Source: Acetobacter oryzifermentans
Lineage (GTDB): Bacteria; Pseudomonadota; Alphaproteobacteria; Acetobacterales; Acetobacteraceae
DNA: 64,000 nt
Direction of reading: 5' to 3'
Assembly (NCBI RefSeq): GCF_001628715.1
Contig: NZ_CP011120.1
Span: 806,001-870,000, forward strand
Positions 24,921-34,044 of the stretch are shown here, in pieces. The notes below the pieces were generated by a model. That model made no database searches and was not told where the DNA came from. It saw only the letters and a program-made list of their open reading frames with translations. The position numbers and the translations under genes were made by a program. The stretch's first letter is position 1. Every line of letters starts with the position of its first letter.

Positions 24921-25487
24921 ATGAGCATCAGGCTGGATCGTATCGTCACACGCGGTGGAGATAGTGGGCAGACATCTTTGGGCAATGGTACGCGCGTTCA
25001 AAAAAGCAGTGCACGCATAGAAGCTTTGGGCACGTTGGATGAAGTGAATGCCATAACCGGCCTTGTGCGCGCCCATGCACCACAAGATAGCGCTGTGGTA
25101 AGCCAGCTTGCTGCTGTACAGAACATGCTGTTTGATATGGGGGCAGATTTGTGCCAGCCAGAGGAAGGGCCAAAGGCTGCCCGCGCCAAGCGCATGCAGG
25201 AAAGTGCTGTTTTAAAACTGGAAGAATGGGTAGAGCAGTTGCGGTCTGCCCAAAAGCCTCTCACAAGTTTTGTATTACCCGGTGGGTCTGTTCCCGCGGC
25301 GTGGGCGCATCTGGCGCGCACGCAGGCACGTGCGGCAGAACGGCGCATGGTGGCGCTGGCTGAGAAAGAAACAATCAATCCTGTTCTGCTACAGATCATG
25401 AACAGGTTATCTGATTACTTTTTTGTTCTGGCGCGTCACTTTAATGCAGATGGGCAGGCCGATCTGGTATGGATTCCTGAAAAATAA
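24921..25487 (+). CDS. PduO-type ATP:cob(I)alamin adenosyltransferase
   Basis: Transfers the adenosyl group of ATP to reduced cobalamin to make coenzyme B12. The 188-residue protein begins with the family signature TRGGDSGQTSLGNGTRVQKS (ATP site) and continues IEALGTLDEVNAITGLVR. The C-terminal half carries FVLPGGSVPAAWAHLARTQAR and AERRMVAL, then NRLSDYFFVLAR. It stands alone, with no cobalamin biosynthesis genes beside it. Confidence 0.93.
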   Translation: MSIRLDRIVTRGGDSGQTSLGNGTRVQKSSARIEALGTLDEVNAITGLVRAHAPQDSAVVSQLAAVQNMLFDMGADLCQPEEGPKAARAKRMQESAVLKLEEWVEQLRSAQKPLTSFVLPGGSVPAAWAHLARTQARAAERRMVALAEKETINPVLLQIMNRLSDYFFVLARHFNADGQADLVWIPEK

Positions 25488-25762
25488 GAGAAAACCTGAT
25501 GAAAACCTCTGTCTTGTGCTTGAACATGGCAGGGGAGACATGATAATACTGTCTAGTAAGAACAAAAACACATTATAAAACGTGTGTAATAATTCTGTCT
25601 GTCCGTTTGTAATGTGTGGTTTCATGTCTGCTGCAAAGCATCATGAAGGATTGGCTGGAACCGTGTTGGATATCGCACGGGCAAATGCCAGAATATAACG
25701 GCTGATGGAATGCTTAAGAACTGTATCAACAGACCATTTTTCTTAAAGTGACTTCCAGATTT

Positions 25763-26419
25763 ATGAATACAACATCTTTTATGCCACCCTTGGATGCCGA
25801 TAGAGAACGGGATGAAGGGCTGGAAGAAGCTTCCATGCGCAATGCGCTGGAACGGCTTGGCGCATCTCACAAAGGGCGGTCTGCGCCGTCCGCCCCTCGG
25901 CCTGCCGCAGATGCCACAGGCAACAAGCGGCGAAGATTTGTGCGTGATGGCGAAGTGCCGGTAGAAAAGCATTCTCTGGCCCGTATTACGCCCCGCACGG
26001 TTGCAGCCCCCCGCACCCCTACAACATCCCGCGCTGTTCATTTTTCTGAAGAAGAAAACAGCGAAGTTTCTCGTCTGCGCCGTTTGGTGGCGGAAGAAAA
26101 GCTGCGTGTGGAAGAAATGGAACGCCAATTGGGTGAAGTGCAGGCTGCGCAGCATGCCCTGCAAACCCAAAAAGGCCACGCCGATATGATGGTGCGTGAG
26201 CTGAAAGCCAAAGTGGCGGAGCAGGAAGCAGAACTGGTTGAAACAGGCCGCCAGCTTCGGGCTGCAAACCGGCTGGTGGCAGAACGTGATGAAGAAATTA
26301 CCAGTCTGAAGCGCCAAGTGGAAGCCAAACCGCGCGGCCGCCCGCGCCGCCAGTATGAACTGGCAAAGGAAGACGTGGTTGAAGATGAACCGCAGCCTGT
26401 TAAATGGTGGAAGGATTAA
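25763..26419 (+). CDS. Coiled-coil protein with basic GRP motif, unknown
   Basis: 218 residues. The first 90 are polar and Pro/Arg-rich (disordered). Residues about 93-195 form a continuous heptad-rich coiled coil (EEENSEVSRLRRLVAEEKL... to SLKRQVEAK). Then comes PRGRPRRQ, which resembles an AT-hook, and an acidic-aromatic tail ending PVKWWKD. There is no signal or membrane helix, so it is cytosolic. I do not recognise the family. I chose the ATG at 25763 although the frame opens at GTG 25748; neither has a strong ribosome site. The 275-bp upstream gap holds only a small AGACA/TGTCT inverted repeat. Confidence 0.65.
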   Translation: MNTTSFMPPLDADRERDEGLEEASMRNALERLGASHKGRSAPSAPRPAADATGNKRRRFVRDGEVPVEKHSLARITPRTVAAPRTPTTSRAVHFSEEENSEVSRLRRLVAEEKLRVEEMERQLGEVQAAQHALQTQKGHADMMVRELKAKVAEQEAELVETGRQLRAANRLVAERDEEITSLKRQVEAKPRGRPRRQYELAKEDVVEDEPQPVKWWKD

Positions 26420-26452
26420 CACTCTGCTTCTGTTTGTAAAAAGACACTCTGC

Positions 26453-26920
26453 GTGAGGAATCCTCCTGTCACGCCAGCGTTGGTGTTGCTGGTGGCGGAT
26501 ATTGCCGTAGGGGTGGCCTGTGTGTTGCTGCCGCCTCTTGTTATGGGCTTTCTGGCTCTGTTGAAGGATATTTTTGGCGTGCTTATCCTGCCGTTCAGCT
26601 TTTTGTTCGGGCTGGCGGGATGGTCGTCTGATATGTCCTCTCTGGAAACCATGCAGGGCGGGTTGGTGCCAGATATGATGGCCCATCCGTTCCGGGCTGC
26701 TTCTGCTGCCGCATTGCTGGTGGTAGGGGGCGCGTGCTCTCTTATGGCATGTGGCACCCCAGATGGCGCACGTATGGAACGTAATCTGGCGCCGGTTTTT
26801 ACCTTTGCCGCCATGGTGCTGGTGGGGTTTGATCCGGGGCTTGTGGTGTTGCCTGCGTTTATTTTGCAGCTTTTGGCGTTACGCTACCCTGCCATGGATT
26901 TTTTAAAAATCCGTAGATAA
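26453..26920 (+). CDS. Membrane protein of unknown function
   Basis: 155 residues from a GTG start with four hydrophobic segments (about residues 9-32, 36-56, 82-102 and 112-145). It has no recognisable motif. It follows the coiled-coil gene by 33 bp and shares its downstream terminator, so the two are probably one transcript. Confidence 0.6.
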   Translation: MRNPPVTPALVLLVADIAVGVACVLLPPLVMGFLALLKDIFGVLILPFSFLFGLAGWSSDMSSLETMQGGLVPDMMAHPFRAASAAALLVVGGACSLMACGTPDGARMERNLAPVFTFAAMVLVGFDPGLVVLPAFILQLLALRYPAMDFLKIRR

Positions 26921-26951
26921 TTCTATAGTCTGCAATATCTGTTCAAGTAAT

Positions 26952-26985
26952 AAAAAGGGAGACCATTGAATTGGCCTCCCTTTTT
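26952..26985. terminator. Terminator, likely bidirectional
   Basis: AAAAAGGGAG-A-CC pairs with GG-C-CTCCCTTTTT (loop of 8). It lies between the plus-strand membrane-protein gene and the convergent FAD-oxidase gene and has A- and T-tracts on both sides. Confidence 0.85.
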
Positions 26986-27010
26986 ATTATACAGAGTGCC
27001 GGATTATTTT

Positions 27011-28447
27011 TCAGGCTGCGGGAAAAACCTTGCCCGGGTTCATCAGGTTTTTGGGGTCCAGCGCATTTTTGATACGGCGCATGGTTTCCAGTTCCGCGCC
27101 GCCGCGCCATGATGGCATCATGTAAGTTTTAAGCTGGCCTACACCGTGCTCGGCAGAGAAAGAACCGCCAAGTTTGCGCACAATTGCGGCCACAGTGTCC
27201 ATCATGGCATGGTCCTGCGCCAGAAACGCCTTGGGGTCTGCGCCTTCGGGCTGCACCAGATTAAAGTGGATGTTGCCATCCCCAATATGCCCAAACGGTG
27301 CCACCCGAATACCGGGAATAAGCGCTTCGCACGCTTTGGTGGCTTCATCTATAAAGGTCGGAATAGCGGCCAGAGGCACGGATACATCGTTTTTAACAGA
27401 TGCCCCGGCACGTTTCTGGGCTTCTGCATGTTCCTCACGAATCATCCATAGGCTTTGGCGCTGGGCTTCACTTTCTGCCAGCACGGCATCTGTTACCAAA
27501 CCGTCTTCCAGCGCTGTGCCCAGCACTTCTTCCATAAGGGAACGCAGGCTGTCATCTGCGCGTGGGCTGCCTAATTCTACCAGCGCGTAAGCGGGTGCGG
27601 GTTCGCTTAATGGCAGTGGTGCGCCTTCAATCAACTTGTTAACCAACGCCATGCTGGTGCCGGACATGAACTCAAAAGCCTGAATGGCAGAAGGGTCCTG
27701 CTTGCGGAACGCCGCAAACAGATCCAGCGCACCCTTGGCATCCGCTACGGCACACAAAGCTGTCTCGCGCGAGCGGGGGGCTGGTTGAAGCTGAATAATA
27801 GCCTGCGTGATAATACCCAGCGTACCCTCAGATCCAACCAAAAGCTGGCGCAAGGCGTAGCCGGTGTTATCCTTGCGCAGCTTGCGCATCAGGTTCAGCA
27901 CATTGCCATCGGGCATTACGGCTTCCAGCCCCAATGCCAGTTCACGCGCGTTGCCGTAGCGCACAGTGTTGTTGCCGCCGGCATTGGTGGCCAGAATACC
28001 CCCAATATCGGCAGAGCCTTCAGATGAAATGGAAAGCGGCAGCAGCAGCCCTTCCTTTGCGGCGGCATCCTGCGCGGCTTTAAGCGTTACGCCAGCTTCT
28101 ACCGTCATGGTGAGATCAGCGTGATCAATGTCATGAATACGCGTCATGCGGGTGGTGGAAATAACAACAGCCTTGCCGGTGTTATCTGGCGTTGCGCCGC
28201 CAACCATACTGGTGTTGCCACCTTGTGGCACCATGGGCACGTTGTGTTGCTGGCACAGGGCAACAGCTTTTGCACATTCTTCTGTGTTAGCCGGGCGCAG
28301 AACGGCAGCGCATTTGCCATGGTAAAGCGCACGCCAATCTATGCAGAACGGATCTACATCCGAAGCCGTTGTCAGCAGGCCTGTAGGCCCCAGAAGCTGT
28401 AAAAGGGCATCATGCAGGGATTGGGGAAGGGCGGCGTTTTCAGGCAT
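27011..28447 (-). CDS. FAD-linked oxidase, D-2-hydroxyacid dehydrogenase type (GlcD family)
   Basis: 478 residues of the vanillyl-alcohol-oxidase/GlcD fold: the FAD PP-loop VPQGGNTSMVGGATPD near residue 83, SSEGSADIGGILATNAGGNN, LLVGSEGTLGIIT, and the C-terminal HIGDGNIHFNL with AEHGVG, whose His residues sit at the active site in this group. Members oxidise D-lactate, D-2-hydroxyglutarate or glycolate and feed electrons to the respiratory chain or an electron-transfer flavoprotein; the substrate cannot be chosen from sequence. I used the Met at 28447 because AGGA lies upstream. It is last in a minus-strand group headed by sua5. Confidence 0.87.
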   Translation of the reverse strand: MPENAALPQSLHDALLQLLGPTGLLTTASDVDPFCIDWRALYHGKCAAVLRPANTEECAKAVALCQQHNVPMVPQGGNTSMVGGATPDNTGKAVVISTTRMTRIHDIDHADLTMTVEAGVTLKAAQDAAAKEGLLLPLSISSEGSADIGGILATNAGGNNTVRYGNARELALGLEAVMPDGNVLNLMRKLRKDNTGYALRQLLVGSEGTLGIITQAIIQLQPAPRSRETALCAVADAKGALDLFAAFRKQDPSAIQAFEFMSGTSMALVNKLIEGAPLPLSEPAPAYALVELGSPRADDSLRSLMEEVLGTALEDGLVTDAVLAESEAQRQSLWMIREEHAEAQKRAGASVKNDVSVPLAAIPTFIDEATKACEALIPGIRVAPFGHIGDGNIHFNLVQPEGADPKAFLAQDHAMMDTVAAIVRKLGGSFSAEHGVGQLKTYMMPSWRGGAELETMRRIKNALDPKNLMNPGKVFPAA

Positions 28448-28495
28448 AGGCGCGAGTTCCTGCAAAAGGGGTGAGCACATAAAATAAAGAAAACA

Positions 28496-29059
28496 TCAGT
28501 AAAGGTAACGGGCGTTTTCTGACGCAGTACTAATGTGCGGTGGAAAAAAGGAATGATAAAGTTCCGCCCCCGCAATGCCAGCCAAAAGCCCGGCAACAGT
28601 GGCAATCACTATGGTCATACGGCGTTGATACTGGCCCAAGCTTTGTATCTGCGCCATCTGGGCTTGCATTTCTGCGCGGGCCTGCAAGGTCAGATACAGC
28701 TCAGATTTAAGGGTTTCGTTTTGAGCATTGGCGCTGCGCAGTTTCCGATCCAAAGAAACAATGTTGTTTCTCAGTTCCTGCAACTGGGCGCGATAGGTAT
28801 CAGACATATCTGTCTGTGCTTTGGTGGCTGAAGCGCGGCTGCTGGCCCGTGTTTTGCTGGCCCGCGCAGGTTTGGCCTTTTCGGGGTCTGCTGCAATGGT
28901 CTGGAATAGGTTTTTAAGCGCGCCGCCTGTGGTGGCGTTGCGTTTGGCCCGGTTACGCAAGGCCTCCAGCGCAGTAGCGGATTGGCCCGGCTGATCTTCC
29001 AGCACCAGTGCCAGAATATCCGAAAGAATTTTCAGTTCTTTGGGGTCAATATCGCTCAT
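28496..29059 (-). CDS. Coiled-coil single-pass membrane protein, unknown
   Basis: 187 residues. The N-terminal 80 are polar with an Ala/Ser/Lys-rich linker. A coiled coil spans about residues 85-140 (YRAQLQELRNNIVSLDRKLR...), followed by one membrane helix (about 147-165) and a short periplasmic tail. Its start overlaps the sua5 stop by 4 nt. No family recognised. Confidence 0.65.
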   Translation of the reverse strand: MSDIDPKELKILSDILALVLEDQPGQSATALEALRNRAKRNATTGGALKNLFQTIAADPEKAKPARASKTRASSRASATKAQTDMSDTYRAQLQELRNNIVSLDRKLRSANAQNETLKSELYLTLQARAEMQAQMAQIQSLGQYQRRMTIVIATVAGLLAGIAGAELYHSFFPPHISTASENARYLY

Positions 29060-30057
29060 GCGGGCAAGTCTTCCGGGGGCAGGGTAGGGCGTGGGGCTGC
29101 CGCACGGTTTAACCGGTCCTGTATGGCAAGCCCAAGCCCGTGGGGCGGAATAGGCTGCACTGCAATGCCGCGTAGGTGAAGGTTCTGGCCTTGCTTGTCC
29201 AGCGTCCGCAGGCCGGTAAACAGGCGTGCGGCGGCTTCTTCCAGATTGCCACTTTCGCTCAGGTTCCAGCTTAGGGGTGCGCTGCTGGGCTGCGTGTTGC
29301 CAAAGGCCAGCAAGGCTTCATCTGGCGCAACATCAACTGCGTTGAGCCGAACGGGAAGGTGCGGCGCGTAATGTGAAAGCATTCTGCCGGGAGATGCTGG
29401 GGCGGCATCCACCTCTGTTTCCGGCATAAAAATGGTGCCGCATACAGCTTGCAAGGCTTCCAGTGTTATGCCGCCGGGGCGCAAGAGGGTAGGGCGTTCA
29501 GGGTTGGAAATATCCAGCACGGTGCTTTCCACGCCAACTTGGCAGGGGCCGCTATCCAGCACGGCATCAATACGGCCATCCAGTTCTTCCAGCACATGGG
29601 CTGCATCGGAGGGGCTGATGCGGCCGGAACGGTTGGCGGAAGGGGCCGCAATGGGGCGTTGCACCAGCTTGAGCAAAGCTTGCACGGTTTGCCCTTTGGG
29701 CACGCGCACGGCCAAGGTGGGCAGGCCATCGGCAGCCAGATCACTTACGGTGCTGTGGGGAGCGCGGGGCAGAATAAGCGTAAGCGGGCCGGGCCAGAAC
29801 ATGTGCGCTAATTTATGCGCAAGCGGGTTGGCGGTAACCTGCGTAAAAGCGGCCTGTGCATCTGCAAAATGGCTGATAAGCGGGTTAAAGCGTGGGCGGT
29901 TTTTGGCCTCAAAAATCCGGGCCACGGTTTGGGGCTGCGTGGCATCTCCGCCAAGGCCGTAAACTGTTTCTGTTCCAAACGCCACCAAGCCACCCTCGCG
30001 CAGGATGCGGGCGGCTGTTTGAAGGCCAGAGGAGGAGGCGTCCAGAAGGTCAGTCAT
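29056..30057 (-). CDS. L-threonylcarbamoyladenylate synthase (Sua5 type)
   Basis: Makes threonylcarbamoyl-AMP from threonine, bicarbonate and ATP for the t6A37 modification of tRNAs. The 333-residue protein has the YrdC domain (FGTETVYGLGGDA, IFEAKNRPRFNPLISH, WPGPLTLILP, APSANRSGRISP) and the C-terminal Sua5 domain (SPGRMLSHYAPHLPVRL), which distinguishes Sua5 from the shorter TsaC. I chose the Met at 30057 (MTDLLDASSSG); the open frame upstream is not protein-like. It precedes the 187-aa gene with a 4-nt overlap and follows cysQ by 88 bp. Confidence 0.93.
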   Translation of the reverse strand: MTDLLDASSSGLQTAARILREGGLVAFGTETVYGLGGDATQPQTVARIFEAKNRPRFNPLISHFADAQAAFTQVTANPLAHKLAHMFWPGPLTLILPRAPHSTVSDLAADGLPTLAVRVPKGQTVQALLKLVQRPIAAPSANRSGRISPSDAAHVLEELDGRIDAVLDSGPCQVGVESTVLDISNPERPTLLRPGGITLEALQAVCGTIFMPETEVDAAPASPGRMLSHYAPHLPVRLNAVDVAPDEALLAFGNTQPSSAPLSWNLSESGNLEEAAARLFTGLRTLDKQGQNLHLRGIAVQPIPPHGLGLAIQDRLNRAAAPRPTLPPEDLPA

Positions 30058-30145
30058 ACGTCTCTGTAATGGTAACAAAGGGGTGGCCTGTTTGCTGCAT
30101 TGGCCAGCCTGCGCATAAGGTTGGCCAAAGTGCAGCGTAATGGGT

Positions 30146-30916
30146 TTACAGCGTTCCGGTACAGACAAATGGCGGATTTTTCCAGCCCGTTTTGCCATAA
30201 ACCAGCGGAGATCCATCCAGTAGCGTAATATTTCCGCCAGCGGCTTCTACAATAGCCTGCGGGGCTGCGGTATCCCATTCCATGGTGGGGCCAAGGCGTG
30301 GGTACAAATCTACCAGCCCTTCGGCCACGCGGGCAAATTTTACGGCGGAACCAATATTGCCCAGCTTGGCCACCGGGCGGCCGTTTAGATATTCCGCCAG
30401 CCGTTTATCATCTGCATGATGGCGAGAGGCCAGAACAGTCAGCCCTTCTGCCGGGGCTTTGCGTACATGAATGGGCTGCGTGCCGTTTTTATCTGTGCGG
30501 TGTGCGCCTAAACCAACACCGCCTGTGTAAAGCTGATGGTAAGCAGGCAGCGCCATTGCACCCAACACCGGCTGGCCATCACGCACCAGACCGATATTTA
30601 CGGTAAAATCATCACGCCCGGCGGCAAATTCACGCGTGCCATCCAGCGGGTCCACCAGCCAGTAGGCGGGGGCTACAGCGGTCTGTTTGCCAGCGGCCAC
30701 CTCTTCTTCCGCAATAACGGGAATATCCGGCGTTGCCGCCCGCAGGCCGCGCAGAATATGCGCTTCTGCTGCGTGGTCTGCCTCCGTTACGGGGGAAGAA
30801 TCGGTTTTGGTTATGGTTTCAAAGCCGCGCGCACGAATTGTACGAATAATTTCAGCAGCTTCATCGGCCAGTCTGGCGGCTAGGGCCAGAAGGTCGGCAT
30901 CGGTATGGCTTGTCAT
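30146..30916 (-). CDS. cysQ: 3'(2'),5'-bisphosphate nucleotidase CysQ
   Basis: Hydrolyses 3'-phosphoadenosine 5'-phosphate (PAP) to AMP, removing the inhibitory by-product of sulfate assimilation and sulfotransferases. The 256-residue inositol-monophosphatase-fold protein has metal-binding EEE near residue 72, the signature WLVDPLDGTREF, and WDTAAPQAIVEAAGG near the C-terminus. A Met 12 nt upstream (30928) is an alternative start. It is divergent from pepA. The sulfotransferase-like gene at 6.5 kb would be one source of PAP if active (inference). Confidence 0.88.
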   Translation of the reverse strand: MTSHTDADLLALAARLADEAAEIIRTIRARGFETITKTDSSPVTEADHAAEAHILRGLRAATPDIPVIAEEEVAAGKQTAVAPAYWLVDPLDGTREFAAGRDDFTVNIGLVRDGQPVLGAMALPAYHQLYTGGVGLGAHRTDKNGTQPIHVRKAPAEGLTVLASRHHADDKRLAEYLNGRPVAKLGNIGSAVKFARVAEGLVDLYPRLGPTMEWDTAAPQAIVEAAGGNITLLDGSPLVYGKTGWKNPPFVCTGTL

Positions 30917-31060
30917 GCCGCTTAGCATACGCCAGCACGCGGGCTGCGTCATGCCTACAATTGCAAGCGCATGTCATGCACCCGCGGGCTTCCTATTGCC
31001 AAGCCGCCGGGGGAGACGTACGCAAGGAAGGATGAGTTTACAGAAAGGGCAGTAAACACC

Positions 31061-32545
31061 ATGCTTCAGATCAAGTTTTCTTCCGCTACGCTGCCAGCCG
31101 GTGGCGCTCTGGCCATTTTGGTGCCGGAAGGGGAAAAGCGCTCTGCCATTTTTCAGGAAGCCGATAAAGCCACCAATGGCGCGCTAACCCGTGCAGCCAA
31201 AGCGGATGATTTTACAGGCAAAGAAGGCACCGCCTGCGTTGTTCTGGCGCCATCTGCTGCGTTTGAGCGCGTGGTGCTGATTGGCATTGGCAAGCCGGAA
31301 GCGGTAGATGCCTGGGCCGCAGAAAAGGCTGGGGGTGCAGCGGCATCTCACCTTGGCCGGGATGAGCAGGCCACGCTGGCAGTGGGTGATCTGTCTGGCG
31401 TGCTGGCCGCACACGCTGCACAGGGTGCTGTGCTGGGGGCTTACCACTTTGGGCTGTATCATGGCGCACCAGATGCCAGCAAAAACCATCGGCTTGCCGT
31501 GCTTTCTGTTCTGACAGACCACGCAGATGCTGCAAATGAAGCATGGCCCTCTCTTTCTGCCGTAGCCCGTGGTGTGGTGCTGACGCGTGATCTGGTAACC
31601 GAACCTGCAAACGTGTTGAATCCGGTAGAATTTGCAGAGCGCGCCACCACATTGAAAAGCTTGGGGCTGGAAGTGGAAGTGCTGGACCGCGCAGCCATGG
31701 AAAAGCTGGGCTTTGGTGCGCTGCTGGGTGTGGCACAGGGCAGTGCGAACGAACCGCGCACCGTTATCCTGCGCTGGAATGGTGCCGCCAACAAGGATGA
31801 AGCCCCGCTGGCCTTTATTGGCAAGGGTGTAACGTTTGATTCCGGCGGTATTTCCATCAAACCTGCCGCTGGCATGGAAGACATGAAGTGGGATATGGCA
31901 GGTGCCGCTACGGTAACCGGCCTGCTGACGGCACTGGCCGGGCGTAAAGCCAAGGTGAACGCTGTTGGTGTTGTGGGGCTGGTAGAAAACATGGTGTCCG
32001 GCACCGCCCAGCGCCCGGGCGATGTGGTGCGCAGTGCTTCTGGCCAGACCATTGAAGTGCTGAACACCGATGCCGAAGGCCGCTTGGTGCTGGCAGATAT
32101 TCTTTGGTATGCGCGTGAACGTTTTGCACCACAGATTATGGTGGATCTGGCAACGCTTACCGGGGCCATTATTGTCAGCCTTGGGCATGAATATGCGGGC
32201 CTGTTCTCCAATAATGATCAGCTTGCAGCGGGCCTTGCAGATGCTGGCGCATTTGCGGGTGAAAAGCTGTGGCGTATGCCCATGGGCAAGGAATATGATG
32301 TCCAGCTAAAATCCGATATCGCGGATATGAAGAACATCAGCGGTGGCCGTGCCGGTGGTTCCATTACCGCAGCGCAGTTCCTGAAACGCTTTGTGGGTGA
32401 AACAGCTTGGGCGCATCTGGATATTGCCGGTGTGGCTTGGGCATCTAAGGCGCAGAATGGTCAGCCCAAAGGGGCTACGGGCTTTGGTGTGCGTCTGCTC
32501 GATCGCTTTGTACGTGATGGCTACGAATACGAACCAAAAGACTGA
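31061..32545 (+). CDS. pepA: Leucyl aminopeptidase (M17) PepA
   Basis: Di-zinc/manganese aminopeptidase that trims N-terminal residues from peptides; in some bacteria it also binds DNA. The 494-residue protein has the M17 catalytic segments GKGVTFDSGGISIKP, MKWDMAGAATV, NTDAEGRLVLAD and a final GGSITAAQFL. AGAAAGGGC precedes the ATG at 31061; the longer open frame upstream is not needed. The neighbour holC, here convergent, is also next to pepA in many gammaproteobacteria. Confidence 0.95.
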   Translation: MLQIKFSSATLPAGGALAILVPEGEKRSAIFQEADKATNGALTRAAKADDFTGKEGTACVVLAPSAAFERVVLIGIGKPEAVDAWAAEKAGGAAASHLGRDEQATLAVGDLSGVLAAHAAQGAVLGAYHFGLYHGAPDASKNHRLAVLSVLTDHADAANEAWPSLSAVARGVVLTRDLVTEPANVLNPVEFAERATTLKSLGLEVEVLDRAAMEKLGFGALLGVAQGSANEPRTVILRWNGAANKDEAPLAFIGKGVTFDSGGISIKPAAGMEDMKWDMAGAATVTGLLTALAGRKAKVNAVGVVGLVENMVSGTAQRPGDVVRSASGQTIEVLNTDAEGRLVLADILWYARERFAPQIMVDLATLTGAIIVSLGHEYAGLFSNNDQLAAGLADAGAFAGEKLWRMPMGKEYDVQLKSDIADMKNISGGRAGGSITAAQFLKRFVGETAWAHLDIAGVAWASKAQNGQPKGATGFGVRLLDRFVRDGYEYEPKD

Positions 32546-32579
32546 ACCCGCTGTAATATAAAGCAGTTGGCATGATACC

Positions 32580-32632
32580 AAAGGCTGGAAGGGCGTTACG
32601 GTGAACTTACCGGGCGCGTTTCCAGCCTTTTT
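32580..32632 (+). terminator. Terminator after pepA reaching into holC
   Basis: AAAGGCTGGAA (32580-32590) pairs with TTCCAGCCTTT (32620-32630), followed by further T. The 3' arm lies inside the last codons of the convergent holC gene. The loop is long (29 nt), so efficiency is uncertain. Confidence 0.6.
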
Positions 32633-33053
32633 CTTCCTGCCGCCAATAAGCCAGTTCATGCCCGGCGGCTTTGGTGGCACTCCAGCGGGTGCGCGCGGCG
32701 GCTACGGCTTCCTCATCATGCCCGTCAAACAGGTCAAACACCCGTTCAAAATTCGCCAGATCGGGAAAGCTGCGGTTTTCCAGCAAAAAGAGAAAGCGTG
32801 CGGCATTGGGGGCATCTTCCCCCATACTCAGCCAGATAGGTTGCAAATCCGGGCAGGCAATACCTTCGCGCCCATGTGGCAGCCATGTTGGGGTTGTAAC
32901 CTTCCACAAGGTTTTATCCAGATCATCCAGCATGGGTTTGCTGGCGCACCACACAGCGGCTTTTTGCCCGCTGGCCAGTGTGCGGGCCAGCAGTTTGGGC
33001 AGTGCCTCGGTCACGCTTGTGCGCGTAAGGTGGTAAAAACCAATCTGTGTCAT
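32607..33053 (-). CDS. holC: DNA polymerase III chi subunit HolC
   Basis: The 148-residue clamp-loader accessory subunit that links Pol III to single-strand-binding protein. It begins in typical HolC style (MTQIGFYHLTRTSVTEALPKL), contains the helix KAAVWCASKPMLDDLDKTLW, and FLFLLENRSFPDLANFERVFDLFDG near the middle. It is convergent with pepA, whose partnership with holC is widespread. Confidence 0.93.
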   Translation of the reverse strand: MTQIGFYHLTRTSVTEALPKLLARTLASGQKAAVWCASKPMLDDLDKTLWKVTTPTWLPHGREGIACPDLQPIWLSMGEDAPNAARFLFLLENRSFPDLANFERVFDLFDGHDEEAVAAARTRWSATKAAGHELAYWRQEEKGWKRAR

Positions 33054-33159
33054 ACGTGTTAGTATATCCAGCCTTACCTGCGGGCAGAAGGCTGATTGAG
33101 CGCGTTTAGAAAATTAACAGGCAGATAAGCCGCCTGTTTTGCAAAGGAGAACCGGCGCA

Positions 33160-34014
33160 ATGGCAAACACAGTAACGCTGGCCGATGGTACTGTTCTACC
33201 CGCTTTAGGGGTAGGCACATGGAATATGGGTGAAGAGCCCGCCCGTTGGCCAGAGGAAGTGGAAAGCCTGCGCTATGCCGTGCTGAACGGTGTGCAGGTA
33301 GTGGATACAGCCGAAATGTACGGCAATGGCCGCTCCGAAAGTGTGGTGGGTGAGGCCATCTATCCCTACCGCAAAAAGGTTTTTCTGGTTACCAAAGTAT
33401 TGCCCTCAAACGCATCTAGCCAAGGTGTGGCGGAAAGTTGCCGGAAATCTTTGCGCCGTTTGGGAACAGATTGGATAGACCTGTACCTTCTGCACTGGCG
33501 GGGCGGTGTGCCGTTGGGCGAAACGATAGACGCATTCAAGAAGCTGCAAAAAGAAGGCTTGATTCGCCATTGGGGTGTTTCAAACTTTGATACGGATGAT
33601 GTGTATGAACTGGATGGCTGTTCCCGCATTGGGGAATGTGTTGCCAACCAGGTGCTTTACAATCTGGAACATCGCGGCGTGGAATATGATCTGCTGAAAA
33701 CGGATTATCGGCGCAAGATTGTTACCATGGCGTATTCCCCCATCGGGCAGGGGCAGGAACTGCTTAAAAGCCCGGTTCTGGCAGATATTGCCAGCAGGCA
33801 CAGCACGGTACTTGGCCCGGCTACACCGGCACAAATTGCGTTGGCATGGGTGTTACGCCAGAACAACGTACTGGCTATTCCCAAAGCTGCCTCGCACGAG
33901 CACATGAAGCAGAATCTAGCTGCGCGAGATCTTGAATTAACAGAGCAGGATCTGGCGCAGTTGGATGCTGCGTTTCCGCCGCCTACCAAAAAAACACCAC
34001 TGGATATGATCTAA
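33160..34014 (+). CDS. Aldo/keto reductase
   Basis: 284-residue NADPH-dependent carbonyl reductase of the AKR fold. Catalytic Tyr is in VDTAEMYGNGRSE, Lys in FLVTKV, and His in YLLHWRGG; the NADP-binding end includes IPKAASHEHMKQN. RHWGVSNF matches the family signature. AAAGGAGAACC precedes the ATG at 33160. The substrate is not predictable. It is convergent with the DegP-type protease gene, with a GC hairpin (34028-34044) between them. Confidence 0.9.
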   Translation: MANTVTLADGTVLPALGVGTWNMGEEPARWPEEVESLRYAVLNGVQVVDTAEMYGNGRSESVVGEAIYPYRKKVFLVTKVLPSNASSQGVAESCRKSLRRLGTDWIDLYLLHWRGGVPLGETIDAFKKLQKEGLIRHWGVSNFDTDDVYELDGCSRIGECVANQVLYNLEHRGVEYDLLKTDYRRKIVTMAYSPIGQGQELLKSPVLADIASRHSTVLGPATPAQIALAWVLRQNNVLAIPKAASHEHMKQNLAARDLELTEQDLAQLDAAFPPPTKKTPLDMI

Positions 34015-34027
34015 AAAGCCGGAGCGT

Positions 34028-34044
34028 GGGGGCTATTTGCCCCC
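34028..34044. terminator. Weak GC hairpin between convergent genes
   Basis: GGGGGC pairs with GCCCCC over a 5-nt loop, spanning the stop codon of the degP-like gene. It lacks a T-tract, so it may only be a stabilising hairpin. Confidence 0.35.

Noticed and set aside
25536..25554. AGACA/TGTCT inverted repeat after the adenosyltransferase gene
   Set aside because: Only five-base arms and no T-tract; too weak to be called a terminator or operator.
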